A DNA stretch of 64,000 nt from Hemileia vastatrix (Eukaryota; Basidiomycota; Pucciniomycetes; Pucciniales; Zaghouaniaceae), in assembly GCA_030280995.1 (NCBI GenBank), contig JASXTE010000001.1, forward strand, positions 2,145,501 to 2,209,500. Reading direction: 5' to 3'. This document shows positions 21,475 to 32,611 of this stretch, piece by piece (positions within the stretch are counted from its first letter, which is position 1; each line of letters opens with the position of its first letter). A model generated the notes under the pieces. The model was not told where the DNA came from. It did no database searches and saw only the letters and a list, made by a program, of their open reading frames with translations. Position numbers and translations under genes: made by a program.

Positions 21475-22285
21475 GTCCTCCAAGACTTTAAACTGGCTAC
21501 TGTTCAAGACTTTCCTTAAGGGTTTTATACAAATTATGGAGCTGTTAGTCCTCCAAGACTTTAAACTGGCTACTGTTCAAGACTTTCCTTAAGGTTTTAT
21601 ATGAATTTTGGAGCTGTTAGTCCTCCAAGACTTTAAACTGGCTAATTTTCAAGACTCTCATTAAAAATTTTATATTGGAGCTGTTAGTCCTTCAAGACTT
21701 TAAACTGAAATTGAAGGATGATCAAGATTTTATGGATATTTTTGGAGAAGGATTTTTTTTATATAAATCAAATGTTAGGTCCACCAAGACCTTAAACTGG
21801 AGTGTTATCAAATGTTAGGTCCACCAAGACCTTAAACTGGACTGTTATCAAGCTGTTGGGTCCACCATGACCTTAAACTGGATTTCTTATTGATCAAATG
21901 TTTGGTCCACCATGACTTTAAACTGGTAGTTCATTCATTGTTTAGTCCACTATGACTTTAAACTGGAAAATTAATATCTGCAGGATAATTCAACATTCAT
22001 TGGTCCACCATGACCTTAAAATGGATTTCTTGTCGATCAAATGTTTGGTCCACTATGACATTAAACTGGATTATCAAATTTATTCAATCTTTGGTCAAGC
22101 CTAGGCCTTACTTAGGAATTTATCAAGTTATTTATGCAACTAAACAATCTTTGGTCCACCAAGACCATAAACTGGCAATCGATTATATGTTTGGTCTACC
22201 AAGACTTTAAATTGGAATGTCAATCTTGTTTGGATAACTCAATTCAATCTTTTAATTTATCACTGTCCACTAAGAATCTAAACTG
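21475..22285 (+). repeat. Array of about 14 TCC.CCAAGACTTTAAACTGG motifs
   Basis: Sense-strand copies at about 21475, 21548, 21620, 21687, 21781, 21818, 21860, 21902, 21945, 22000, 22047, 22153, 22192 and 22265. Early copies read TCCTCCAAGACTTTAAACTGG minus one or two bases; later ones read TCCACCAAGACCTTAAACTGG. Spacing falls from ~73 bp to ~40 bp. No frame is kept through the array, so it is noncoding. The core overlaps the coding motif CTCC.GCAAGAGG.TAAACTG. Confidence 0.85.
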
Positions 22286-22872
22286 GTTATTCAATTATTT
22301 CTGGAATTGGGTGCTGATAAGCTTTAGGAGGTTAAAATTTTAGGTGGTGATGATGCTAAGGGAAGTATAATGGTTAATTAGGTGAAATTTGTGGCGCTTT
22401 AACATGGTCTAAAGTTAAAATTATTATTGGAAGCCTGGCAAAAGTATTTTATGGGTTTGCTGTATGGCAAAGTTTGAAAATTGTGATGAAGGAATCAGAA
22501 GTTAGGATGGTAGTTGGATTTTAGGGAATGATTTTTTTTAGTGCCTCAGTGTTAGGCCATTTTTGGTGTGAAGCTTGGAGGACCTTATGGCGAGATTGGA
22601 ATCATAGAATTCGGCTCAGTGGGGGGCCCTATGAGGTTGGAATCAGGAGTATTCGGCTCATAGGAAGATCCACTCTCTCAATGCTGTGACAAGAAGGAAG
22701 ACTGGTATATGGGAGTCTGAAGGGATTCAAACCTTGCTCTCAGTAGTGGAATCATCACAAGATTTATATTATTTTATTTTATGTTATATCAAGCCAGAGA
22801 AGAAAGAAAACATCAATTATGTTGAAAGTTTAAGAAGACCAAGCAAAAACAAAATTTTATCAAGTTATACTG

Positions 22873-23564
22873 TTAGAAAAGATAATTTCTTTGAAATTGT
22901 TCAACATCATTATCAAAGCTTTGCATTAAAATTCTTCTTTTCATGAGGTCTTCATGGCTATTAGCTGGAGTTTCTTGAAAATAGGCCAGCATTTTTTGTT
23001 TCAACTCATTAGTAAAGTCAAGGAAAAGATAGCGATGAAAATTTGGATAATGATTGATATAGTCCGTCTTCACTCTACCAACATCATCAGTGTTGGTTAT
23101 TTCGACAGCTAGAAGTTCAAATATGTTATTAAGTCATAGGTTTAGTCAATTTTGATTAAAAGTTTTTTTAGTTAGATAAATAGGGTCTTACATTTAGAGC
23201 CAGGAAACATAGTCTCAGCAAAGTTAGTTGGGGGTACTGGCGTTATAGGATTAGGATCTTGTGAAGGCAAAATTAGGCCAGGATCCGTTGATGAAGATTG
23301 AACTTTTGAAGCTGTTTTTGATCTTATTTGTTTTAAGAAGACAGGAATTTTGGATTGCTTTTTAGAAGTTGAAGGATCAGGGAGAGCTGCTGGTCCTAAA
23401 TACATGTTTGTTTTAGAAGGAACTAATGGCCGGTTACATTTGACTTTTTTCACACGGCATAAGTCGCAAGCTGTCCTGCCAGAAAGATTAGGGTTGGACA
23501 TTAAACAAGGTACCTGGTATCGAGCGCAGAGTTCACATGGAGCGACAAGTTCTTTGAAAGACAT
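22873..23564 (-). CDS. Antisense zinc-knuckle protein of Gypsy1 (aORF1)
   Basis: Not a family I can name. Two exons on the strand opposite to gypsy: 23564-23192, an 83-nt intron with donor GTAAGA at 23191 and acceptor CTAG at 23109, then 23108-22873. The splice keeps frame and gives about 202 residues. The N-terminus has C10-x2-C13-x6-C20 (APCELCARYQVPC), then C33-x2-C36-x6-C43 (ACDLCRVKKVKCN), a binuclear-cluster-like arrangement. A Ser/Thr/Pro-rich middle (TDPGLILPSQDPNPITPVPP) and a C-terminal region (YLFLDFTNELKQ, YFQETPANSHEDL) follow. The start codon is 124 bp from the 3' LTR. No stop or frameshift seen, unlike pol. A DNA- or nucleic-acid-binding role is inference. Confidence 0.75.
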
Positions 23565-23675
23565 ATTTATGAAGATGAATTTTATAGTTGATTAAAGAAG
23601 ATGGTGGTTGAAGGTTAAAGATGAATATTGTGTTCAACCACTTATGCAAAGTTTTAAGAATGGGGACATTCTCGA

Positions 23676-23687
23676 TTGGAGGGAGGA
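23676..23687 (+). other. Gypsy1 polypurine tract
   Basis: GGAGGGAGGA directly before the 3' LTR start (TGTGGTAG), the expected plus-strand primer. Confidence 0.85.
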
Positions 23688-24782
23688 TGTGGTAGCCTAA
23701 AGTTTAGTATGGCACCTAAGTACGTAAATGGAGTTATTACGGCGTGCAAGATTGGTGTTATTATTTTTTATAAAAGGGTTTTATTTAATTTATTGGAGTT
23801 TAAAATATGAAGAAATTGGTCACGAGCGAATGCCTACACAAATACAATTTATTTTACGGAGAAAACTTATTATTACGGTCTGAAAAATTTATAAGTATCA
23901 AGTCAAGTCACTCAAGAACCTTGGGAAATTTTCCCAGAATTTTTACTATTTTTCTTATATTTTTAAATGAATTTTAAAGTTTTATAGAAATATTTACGTT
24001 TTCAAAAATTACTTAACTTTGATGAATTTTCACGGGGTAATTAGAGCTGCGCAGACTACGAAAATTAGTTTGGTATGTAAAGGGGAAGTAGCTCTATTAT
24101 GTGTAATTTTTCTAGATTTTTTATTATAGTTTTAAGGTTCTAATTGAGTCCGTAAGTCCGGACGGACTCCGTCCGGACTCCGTACGGGCTCCGGATTGAC
24201 TCTGGAAGAGCTCTGGAGGGGAAAACTTAGGCACGTGACTAGGAATACTTAAGCGCTTCTCAAACTCGAAATTGAGAGGGGGGACACATCATACAGCTTA
24301 ATCTTTAACCACCACAGTCTCATTTTTTATTACTCAACAAATTAAATAAATTGTAATACCCTTATAACTTTATATTTTATATATAACATTTTAGAAATAC
24401 TACTCAACAATTTAAATCACACTTCATACAGGGTATCTTTAGAAAGGTCTTCATTGCTGGGACTTGATTATTGCTGTCTCATAAAAATTCAAATTATTAT
24501 AAAAACATAAAAGTCAATCTTTTCAGATCTTTCACTGGTACACCTTAATTGTTGTTATCAGTATTTCTTTTATCAACAGCCACTTTCTTTAAATCTCAAT
24601 AAGCGTTAATTATTTTAGAGTTTCATTATTTTTATAAATCAGATCCAAGTAGATTGGTTAGCTTAGTGATTTAGAATTCCCATTTTGATATTTTTATTGG
24701 AAGGACAGGGTTTTCAGCTAAATCCACATATCTCCTCCGGATTCTGCTTACAGCAAGGCGACTGTAAGAGTTTACCTTACCA
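23688..24782 (+). repeat. Gypsy1 3' LTR
   Basis: Copy of 13417-14511 with about four substitutions. Ends CTTACCA before TACCAT. Confidence 0.93.
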
Positions 24783-24812
24783 TACCATATGCTAGTTTTT
24801 GTAGAACAGCCA
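24783..24812 (-). pseudogene. Displaced N-terminal piece of the Plant_tran transposase
   Basis: Minus strand reads MAVLQKLAYG up to the Gypsy1 border. Removing Gypsy1 and one target copy gives LAYG followed by TSADSTDEY, the family's usual sequence at this point. Farther upstream a stop appears, so the rest of the N-terminus is lost or diverged. Confidence 0.75.
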
Positions 24813-24849
24813 TTGTAGAGAATCCTATAGTGCTAGCTATAGGCCTTGA

Positions 24850-25145
24850 TCAAGGGAATCGGATTAAACTGGAGAGAAAAACCCCTGTCCCTTTAGAAAA
24901 ATAAAGTGAGATTTACCTGCTACAGTAAATTGGCTCCTCATGATAAAGCCCCATTTCCAACACACTTGACTGCCTTATCAGTCAAGAAAGTAGTCTATAG
25001 AAAGACTACCAAACCAAAGAACTGAAATTTAGACCAATGTCCACACCAGAGAAGGCAATGATACTTGATGTAGGTTGCAAATCCACACCAGAGACAGCAA
25101 TAATACTTAATATAGCTTGCAACACTATACCAGAGAAACCAGTTG
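24850..25145. repeat. Left arm of a dispersed inverted repeat
   Basis: AACCCCTGTCCCTTTAG near 24885 and repeated CACCAGAGA.GGCAATGATACTT blocks (25042, 25091) are inversely related to CTAAGTATTAGCTTCTCTGGTG-type blocks at 26640-26843 and to AAAGGGACAGGTGTTTTTC near 56480. The two right-hand parts are separated by Copia1. Confidence 0.55.
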
Positions 25146-25915
25146 CCATTTTAAGTTAAATAAAGAACTCACTTTGCAAGAAACACAGCCAATTGTGGCC
25201 AAAAAACAGTGAAAACTGAGTGAGGAACAAGGATATCACCCCCAGATGGTTGAATGATAATTAAGGTTGTCCCAAACTGTCTTAATCACTATATACACAC
25301 AGACTACTAATCAAGAGCCCATGCACACCTGCAAATCCGGTGTTTCTGACCACCAAATTGCATAAAACCTCCCTAGAAGCGCTTCCCAGTCCTCTAGCAC
25401 TGAGGCGGGAAGTCTTCCCGGCACCGAGAAGCCTGCCTGAAGTGGCCTGACCACCCTGAAGCCAGAAAACCACCAAAAAACACCCAAACTACTTAGAAAA
25501 TTCACCTACAACTACTATATCCCTTAAAACACATAATTACACTATAACAACGTTGAGACATGAAATGTAGAGAAAATTCCGCTCTTTCCAATGGTACTAA
25601 ACACTTAACCCTAAGACTTAAGGTTAGCCCATAAAACACAAAAAACAAAATTCAACAGCAATCTTTTAAAAATGAAAAGTGAGAAATTATCCCCCAAATA
25701 CTTATGCTATGAAAAATGTCCTCAAGATATAAAATATAGAGAAAAACCAGGGCTATCCAATGGTAGCATCCAGATCCTTGTAGTCCCAATATTTGCTGCG
25801 TAATTCAAGAAAAATACCTAATTATTTAAACAATGCCATTTAAGGCATACCAAAACATCACCAAATAAACCAACAAAGGGCTCTGCCAATGTTAGAAGAC
25901 CACAATGTAAAGTGT
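25146..25915. other. Intergenic interval, nothing recognised
   Basis: Somewhat more GC in 25310-25500 with short minus-strand open frames, but no family resemblance or repeated structure that supports a gene. Confidence 0.45.
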
Positions 25916-26023
25916 CTAATAACCCAATTATTAGCAAAAATAATTGTGGAAGATGATTGGGGTATAAGGATTTTTATCCGCAATTAATTTAATTGCAGAT
26001 CCCTGAACATTGATAACCCCTAA
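25916..26023. repeat. Shared terminal-type repeat, copy 2
   Basis: Close copy of 10081-10189: CTAATAACCCAATTATTAG, GGGGTATAAGGATTTTTATC and the CAATTAATTTAATTG palindrome, ending TTGATAACCCC. Confidence 0.75.
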
Positions 26024-26639
26024 TAGTTGCCTTTTACTGATATTAACAATAATTCTTTTTATAATTTATTTCCAAATTAGTAAGTATATCTAGTCACTTC
26101 TATAGTAATAAAAATATTTCTTTTATATTCTGTATAATAATTGAATCAAGTTAATCAGGTTTAAAATCACAAAATACTTCTAGTAACCCTGATATTCTTT
26201 CATCAAAACAGCCAAAATTTCCAGTCAAGGACCCAATAAAATTATGTGATAAAGTGCTGGTTGTGGATTATCTTCAAGAATTGTTCTGTATTTTTTTGTA
26301 TTTTTTTGGTATTTTTAATTTATTTATTTTTGTTTTTCTTAAAATTTTTTAAAAAATTACTTAACTTTGATATTTTTAATTTAAAGATCAGGGTTTTTCT
26401 GGAAGCAAAAATTATTTTATCTTTTATTCAAGTTTTTAAGCTATTTTTCATGATTTGACTGGAATCTTTCACAGCAGTTTTTGTGGTTTAGTTTTTTTTT
26501 TTTTACCTCTTGAAATGCTCCAGATGAGCTCCAGACAGCCTCTGAATGAGATAAAGAGAAACTTTTGAAGGTAAAGTTCATAAATTATAATAATATTTAA
26601 ATCACTTTCTTTTCAGAATCTATTACTGGCTTGGGTGTA
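26024..26639. other. AT-rich interval, nothing recognised
   Basis: T-rich stretches; the open frame near 26246-26458 is hydrophobic low-complexity and not supported as a gene. Confidence 0.45.
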
Positions 26640-26843
26640 GGTTGGCATCTGCACTAATTATTTGCTTTCTTTGGTATAAGTGTGGAAAATTGTACTAAGT
26701 ATTAGCTTCCCTGGTGAACTTTACTTTGTATTTAAGTCTCTGGTGTATTTTTCTATGCCTTTCAGTATCTGATACAAGTGTAGAGACTTGTATAAAGTAT
26801 TAGCTTCTCTGGTGTATTTCACTGTACATTTTATGGCTTGGGA
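26640..26843. repeat. Right arm part of the inverted repeat, tandem ~85-bp words
   Basis: GTATAAGTGTGGAAA..TACTAAGTATTAGCTTCCCTGGTG and a second copy with TAGCTTCTCTGGTGTATTTC. The sequence continues beyond Copia1 at 56261 (GGGATAAGTGTG, TACTAAGTATTTTTCTCTTGG). Confidence 0.6.
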
Positions 26844-27706
26844 TGTAGAAATTTCTGCATATAATACCTGAACCACTTCTTCTCCCAGCTCATCTCCATG
26901 CTCATATCATCTTTTCCTGCCTTTTTGGCTGAGGAATCATCAATATATGAGCTCCAGCATCAAGGACAACTATTCTTTCCCACCCGGAGTCATATTCCTT
27001 GACCTGGACTTTGAGGACATGTTTTCTGTACCTGGAGTATCAACTTCTCCTTTCTTGGGAATTGCATCTTTTACTGTTTTGTTTCCTCTCTGTTTATTTA
27101 TTGTAGTTTAGTGGTTTGTATTGAAATTGAGTTGTTTTCTATGGTTTTGCATGGTGGAATTTGTTATATAATCAAAACTCTGCTTGCTGTTTTTGATTTC
27201 CCCATCCAAATCTTTTTCTTTCTATTCTCTTTTCTCCCTCCATTGCTTCCTCCTGTCCCTTGCTTTCCCTTTGGCCGCTTCTGACAGTCATTGCACTGTG
27301 TGGGGAGAATAGAGTCTTTTTTTCAGGCTCTTTCCTTTTATTTTCTGTTTTCTTTTCTACTAATAATGTTGGTCCTAACCACAGAATATCACACTTTTGT
27401 CCCTTATAGCTTTAGAACATGCTTTGTTGTAAGGTGCACAGTTTCTGATTGACCTGTTTTTAGGTATGTTATATTCTTTCAATAAATCCAAAAACTTTTT
27501 CTTTCTATTCTTTTTGCTCCCTCCATTGGTTCCCCCTGTCCCTTTTTTTTCTCTTTGGCCACTTCTGGAACTCATTTCACTGTGTGGAGAGAGTAAAGTC
27601 TTTTTCTAAATTTTAGCACACACTTTTTTGTAGTTACTTGTTGTTGAAAGATGCACTGTTGCTTATTGACCTGTGTTTAGCCTTTCTCTGTGCTCAAACT
27701 TCTACA
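26844..27706 (+). repeat. Copia1 5' LTR
   Basis: 863 bp, TGTAGAAATTT to AAACTTCTACA, with inverted termini TGTAGAA/TTCTACA. It contains an internal duplication (TTTTTCTTTCTATTCT...CCTCCATTG...CCTGTCCC occurs near 27210 and again near 27495). The sequence after it, GGTTATTGGCCCAG, lies at the primer-binding-site position. Confidence 0.85.
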
Positions 27707-27862
27707 GGTTATTGGCCCAGTTGGCTAAAGCACCTCCTTCAAGTATAATTGCAACAAAACTGCTTGCTGAAAAAGAAAACAGCCTTCTCTCAGATTTTGG
27801 ATCACTCTCTTCCCATAACAACCTCCTTTTCTCCTAATCTCTGCTGTTGACTCAACGTAATC

Positions 27863-30800
27863 ATGGCCTCCAATCAGGATTCAAGTAGAGAAATGATTTC
27901 TCTTCCTACTGATGATTCATATGACACCTGGGAGATCACCATGTGCCTTAAATCTGAAGTTCTGGATCTCTTTGGCTTAGTTTCTGGTCATATCCCTGCT
28001 CCTCTACCCTCTAATAATGGATCCCCTACAGGTTCTGAAGCCAAAGCTGAACTTGCACAATGGATAAAAAATTAAACCTGGTGTAATTGGTCACTAAATG
28101 CCACAACTCTCATGCCATGTGGACAGTATTGGAACATAGGCATGCTAGTAATCAAGTTTTATCTAGAATCTCCCATTTCTTATCCATGGTTATGCTTTCT
28201 CTCCCTGAAGGAGGAGACTCCAAAGTTCATGTGGATGCATTCAAAAGCATCAACTTCCATATGATCCATCTTGGCTCATCATTATCCAGTTAACCCTTAT
28301 TTATCTCTTCTTTGCCACTCTTCCTCCTTCCTTCAAACACTGATGTGGTCTTCTTCCTAGAGACAGGCAAGAAATTGACAATTTATTCCTGGATGATGTT
28401 TTTTCCTCTTTCCTGGATTATTCTGCTAATGAAAAAGTAGTTGATGATTTTCACAATATCATGTTAACTTCCGATTCTCACACTGCTTCTCACAAAACCT
28501 CAAAATCATCCAAATCTAAGGCACATAGCAAATTCTCCTTTTCTTTTCACAGTCAAAATGTTGGGCATGATGACAGTCACTGTTTTTCTCAACATCCTGA
28601 ACTCCACCCCAAGAAGAAACAAGACCAACTCTTCTTCTTCTTCTTATAAGGACAACACTTATAAACCTGAACCAGTTACTTCAAAAAAAGAATCTCCCAA
28701 ACCTGCAGCCATATTCTACCTTTTTGATTCCTCCTGATGAAGAGCATCTTTTTGGAGCTGTTGCTTATCCCTCTGAGAAAGCAAACTCTGATTTTATCTC
28801 CAACATCTCTGCCTCCATAGCTTCTCATTCCATCAATCTTCCTCCAATCATTGATTCTGGATCCAGATGGCACATTTTCAATAACAGAGACAGTTTTATC
28901 AACTTTCAGCCTGCCAATGTTTGAATTCAATTTTCTGGAATAGGAAAATCCATTGTTGCCACTGGTAAAGGAACAGTTGCTGCATCAGGAGGACTGGGAG
29001 GGAAATTTTATTTCTCTGAAGCTCTTTATGTCCATGATCTTGGCAGGAATCTTATTTCTCTTGGAAATCTCTGGAAGGCTGGTTGTCTTCTTAATCCTGC
29101 TTCCATAAATTCTGCTTCTAATTTCATTATTTCATGAAATGGGAAGAACTACATGAGAGGAACCATTTCCAACTCTTTGTTTGAAGTTTCAGTGATTCCA
29201 AAAAGCATGTCACTTTCTCATTCTTCAGCCCAATCTACAAAAACTTCAACACAATCTCTAACTCTTTGGCACAACAGACTAGGACATCCCCACACTCCAT
29301 ACATTCAAAAACTCTTTGATGGAATGGAATCTGATGTATCTAGCTCTATTTTTTCTGATTCTGAAATAAATTTTTGTGTACTGTGTGTTTTGGGTGAACA
29401 AACCCATGCTTCCTGTCCTGGCCATTTACCTGTTGCCAAAAATCTTCTTGAAGTCATTCACACAGATTTATCTGGGAAGATTCAGCCCCCTTTATTTGAT
29501 GGCTCCCAGTATTATTTTAACTTCACATACCAGTCCACTTCATACCATCATGTTTATCTCATCTCTTAAAGATTGCAAGTATTTAAGTATTTCCTAGAAT
29601 ATAAGGTGCTAGTTGAGCTTAAAACTATTTTTAAGATTAAAAAGTTAGTTTTTAATGGTGGAGGTGAGTATAATAACACTGGTCTTACCCACTTTCTCAA
29701 GAAACATGGCATTTCTCTTCAAGTGAGGGCTCCCTATACTCCTTGAAAAAATCCAATTTCTGAGAGGGGAACCATATCACCACTGAAAAATCCAAGATGA
29801 TGTTCACTCAAATGCTCTAATTCAAATTTGGTCTGAAGCAGTCAAAACAGAAGTTTATCTTAAAAATAGATTACCAACAAAAGCACTCTCCAATAAATAA
29901 ACTCCTTTTGAAGCCTGGAATAAATCTAAAACCAGAGCTTCCCATCTTAGAGTCTTTGTTTGTGCTTGTTATGCTTCTCATGATAAACTTCAGCATCCTG
30001 GTAATTTTTCAGCTAATTATAGAAAGTGTGCCATGCTTTGATATGAAGAATGAACATCAAATTACCATGTTTGGGATCTGGAACTCTAGAAAGCAGTTAT
30101 TGAAAAATCTGTTGCATTTAATGAATCCTTCTTCCCTTTTGTCTCTTCTAGTTCTAAGCTTGTTCAATGGCCACAACTCATGAAACAAGTCCCTGAGGCC
30201 ACTTGCAATACCCAATCCTTGTTAACACCTGGTGTTCCAACTTACCCTTCTTCTTCACCATCAGAATCTCCTACTCCCATATCATCCTCAGAAAACAATT
30301 CTGATGACTCCAAATCTGAAATGACCTCCTCCTTCTTGCCTTCTGAACCTCATATGTCTGGAACACTTTCAAATTCAACACCTTGTCCTTCACCTGGTCA
30401 CTTAACAAGATTTCCATCAATCAATGTCAAATTTGTTCCAGATGAAGAATATTCCATTCAATCTGATCCATCATATTTATCAATGAAACCAGACAATCCA
30501 GAAGATCCTGATTATGTTCCATCCTCTGATTCTCCTCCTGATGCAGAAATTCCATCAGCTGAAACCTCCACTCATGAAAATTTGTGTCAAATTTACTATG
30601 ATCACTATCAACAGTATTCCTACTCTAATTCCCCTGATCCTCTTGGTTTATTTTCAGCAAATTCTTTTGCCTTCTAATTGGAAGCACCCCTATTGGCTCA
30701 CCAAATTTCTGAATCCCAGTTCTAAAAGCAAGCAATCTATTCCAAATACTCAGAAGAATGGGCAGAGGCTGTGAAACATAAACATCAAGCATTTCAGAAT

Positions 30801-32229
30801 TTTAAAACCTTTAAAATTGTCCTCAGGCCTAAAAAAGCCAATGTAATTTGTTTCAGGTGGGGTTTAAGGTTTAAACCTAATGCTGGTGGTTATTTTCAAA
30901 GTTCAAAGCCCATCAAATCCTTGGAATAGATTTTCATGAAAAATTTTCACCCACTGGTCAAATTACTTCTCTCGGGACTACTCTTTCACTTGCAGCTCCC
31001 TTTGATTGGGATGTTCATCAAATAGATGTGGTGGAAGCTTTTCTTCAGGGGAATCTCAATGAAAGCTTCTACATGGAGCAATGTGAAGGAACTCTAACTG
31101 CTGGAAATGAAGGTAAAGTATGTCAACTATTGCTTCCTCTTTATGGTATTAAACAGGCTCCCTTCTTCTGGAATTCACACATCAATGAGTATTTTTGAAA
31201 ATTCAACTTCTCTCCTCTCAAATCTGATCAATCTGTGTATTTTTGGAGAAACAAGTCACAAATCTGCATCACTTATATTCATGTGGATGACATGGTCATT
31301 GCTGGTAATCATTTTCTCTGGTCCAAGATATATCAAAACTGAATTTTAGATGGATGATCTTGGTCCTGCTACTTGTACTTTAAGAATGTGCCTCTTCAGG
31401 AACAGAAGAGCACAACCTCTTTACTTATCACAAGATTAACATGCTGAAAAAGCTCTTTTCAACTGGAATATGGAAAATTTCAATCCCTGTCTTACTCCCT
31501 TGTCTCCAAATAATTATCCAGTTAAAGCCACCAGTGAAGAGATATCTGAATTCAACACCCTTAAAATCAACTACTTCTATGCAATTGGTGCCCTCAATTA
31601 TTTTTCAGTTGTTACCAGATCTGATCTTTCCTTTGCATTTGGTGCATTATCTCAACACCTCATTTAACCAGGCATCAAACACTGGGAAGCTGTCAAAAAC
31701 ACCTTCAGATATCTTTGTGCCACTTCATCATATTCTCTTACCATTGGTGGAAAATGTCCTATTTATAATCATCCACCTCTTTTTCCTCTTATCCACTCAG
31801 ATAAAGATTATTCTGGAGATCCTGATACTGGGTGCTCAACTGGAGGGTATATTTTTATGTTAAATTGAGGATCTGTTTTTTTGGAGCTTTAAAAGCAACA
31901 AGCTGTCACCATTTAAAGTACTGAGGCTGAATTTAGAGGTATTGTTGATGATGGATGTGAAGCAATTTGGATGAAAAAACTTCTCACTTCTTTTAACATT
32001 CCCAAATCACCTTCATCTCTAATCCTTGCAGATGTTTACAGTTAAATCTCTCAATGCATAGATTCACTCAGATACCGTCAAATATCCAAAAATTTTGACA
32101 CTCAACTTTTCTGGATAACTGAAAGCCTCAACAAAAATCACTTTTGGCTCCAACACATCTTCACTGAGCACATGCTTGCAGATCTCCTCATGAAAACATT
32201 GGGAAAAGTCAAACTTTCACATCTTCTCT
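27863..32229 (+). pseudogene. Copia1 gag-pol, multiply disrupted
   Basis: Gag-like start MASNQDSSREMISLPTDDSY and HKTSKSSKSKAHSKF; protease IIDSGSRWHIFNN; pre-integrase domain LTLWHNRLGHPH; integrase start VIHTDLSGKIQPP; a Ser/Pro-rich linker (30180-30677). RT reads PFDWDVHQIDVVEAFLQGNL, LLPLYGIKQAPFFWN and YIHVDDMVIA (catalytic x-DD intact); RNase H reads CSTGGYIFM, STEAEFRGIVDDG, EHMLADLLMKTLG. The domain order PR-IN-RT-RH is copia. Many frameshifts and stops separate these blocks, so no product is expected. Confidence 0.85.
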
Positions 32230-32257
32230 AACTCATGGGTCTAGTATTAAAGGGGGA

Positions 32258-32611
32258 TGTATAAATTTCTGCATCTAATACCTGACCCCCTTCTTCTCAC
32301 AGCTCTTCTCCATCTTTTATCCTCATTCTCCATGCTCATATTGTCTTTTTCTGTCTTTTTTGGCCAAGGAATAAATATAATAGAAGCTCTACCATGTAGG
32401 AAAACTATTCTTTCTCACCTGGATCTCAACAACATGTTTCTGTACCTGAAGTGTCAACTTTTCCTTGCATGTGAATTGTGTCTTCAACCGTTTTGTTTTC
32501 TCTCTGTTTCTGTATTGTATTTTACTAGTTTTTATCAATGTCAAGTTGTTTTCTACTGTTTTGGATGGTAGAATTTGTCATATAATCAATCCTCTGCTTT
32601 TTGTTTCCATT
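32258..32611 (+). repeat. Copia1 3' LTR, first part
   Basis: Starts TGTATAAATTTCTGC after a purine tract (AAAGGGGGA) and matches the 5' LTR to about the CTCTGCTT block, where Copia2 begins. Confidence 0.85.

Larger units (their letters stand above)
13417..24782 (+). mobile_element. Gypsy1: recent Ty3/gypsy LTR retrotransposon carrying an antisense gene
   Basis: 11.4 kb, bounded by two 1,095-bp LTRs that differ at about four positions by eye. Flanks are TACCGT (13411-13416) and TACCAT (24783-24788), a target duplication with one change. Order: 5' LTR, primer-binding site, gag, degraded protease region with repeated peptides, RT and RNase H, integrase, long 3' noncoding region with a repeated motif, an antisense zinc-protein gene, polypurine tract, 3' LTR. 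All pol blocks lie in one frame separated only by stop codons. It landed inside a Plant_tran transposase gene. Confidence 0.95.

Noticed and set aside
21475..22285. Possible CRISPR-like array
   Set aside because: Repeats are degenerate, spacing drifts, and the region lies inside a eukaryotic gypsy element; it is a motif array, not CRISPR.
24850..24870. A further copy of the TAAACTGG motif just outside Gypsy1
   Set aside because: GGATTAAACTGGAGAG matches only the last eight or nine bases and lies outside the element; chance is likely.
25282..25505. Two overlapping minus-strand frames in a slightly GC-richer stretch
   Set aside because: Short, mutually overlapping in different frames, no recognisable motif, no splice context.
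26246..26458. Hydrophobic 70-codon frame resembling a membrane protein
   Set aside because: T-rich DNA in this genome gives Phe/Leu/Ile-rich frames by chance; nothing else supports it.
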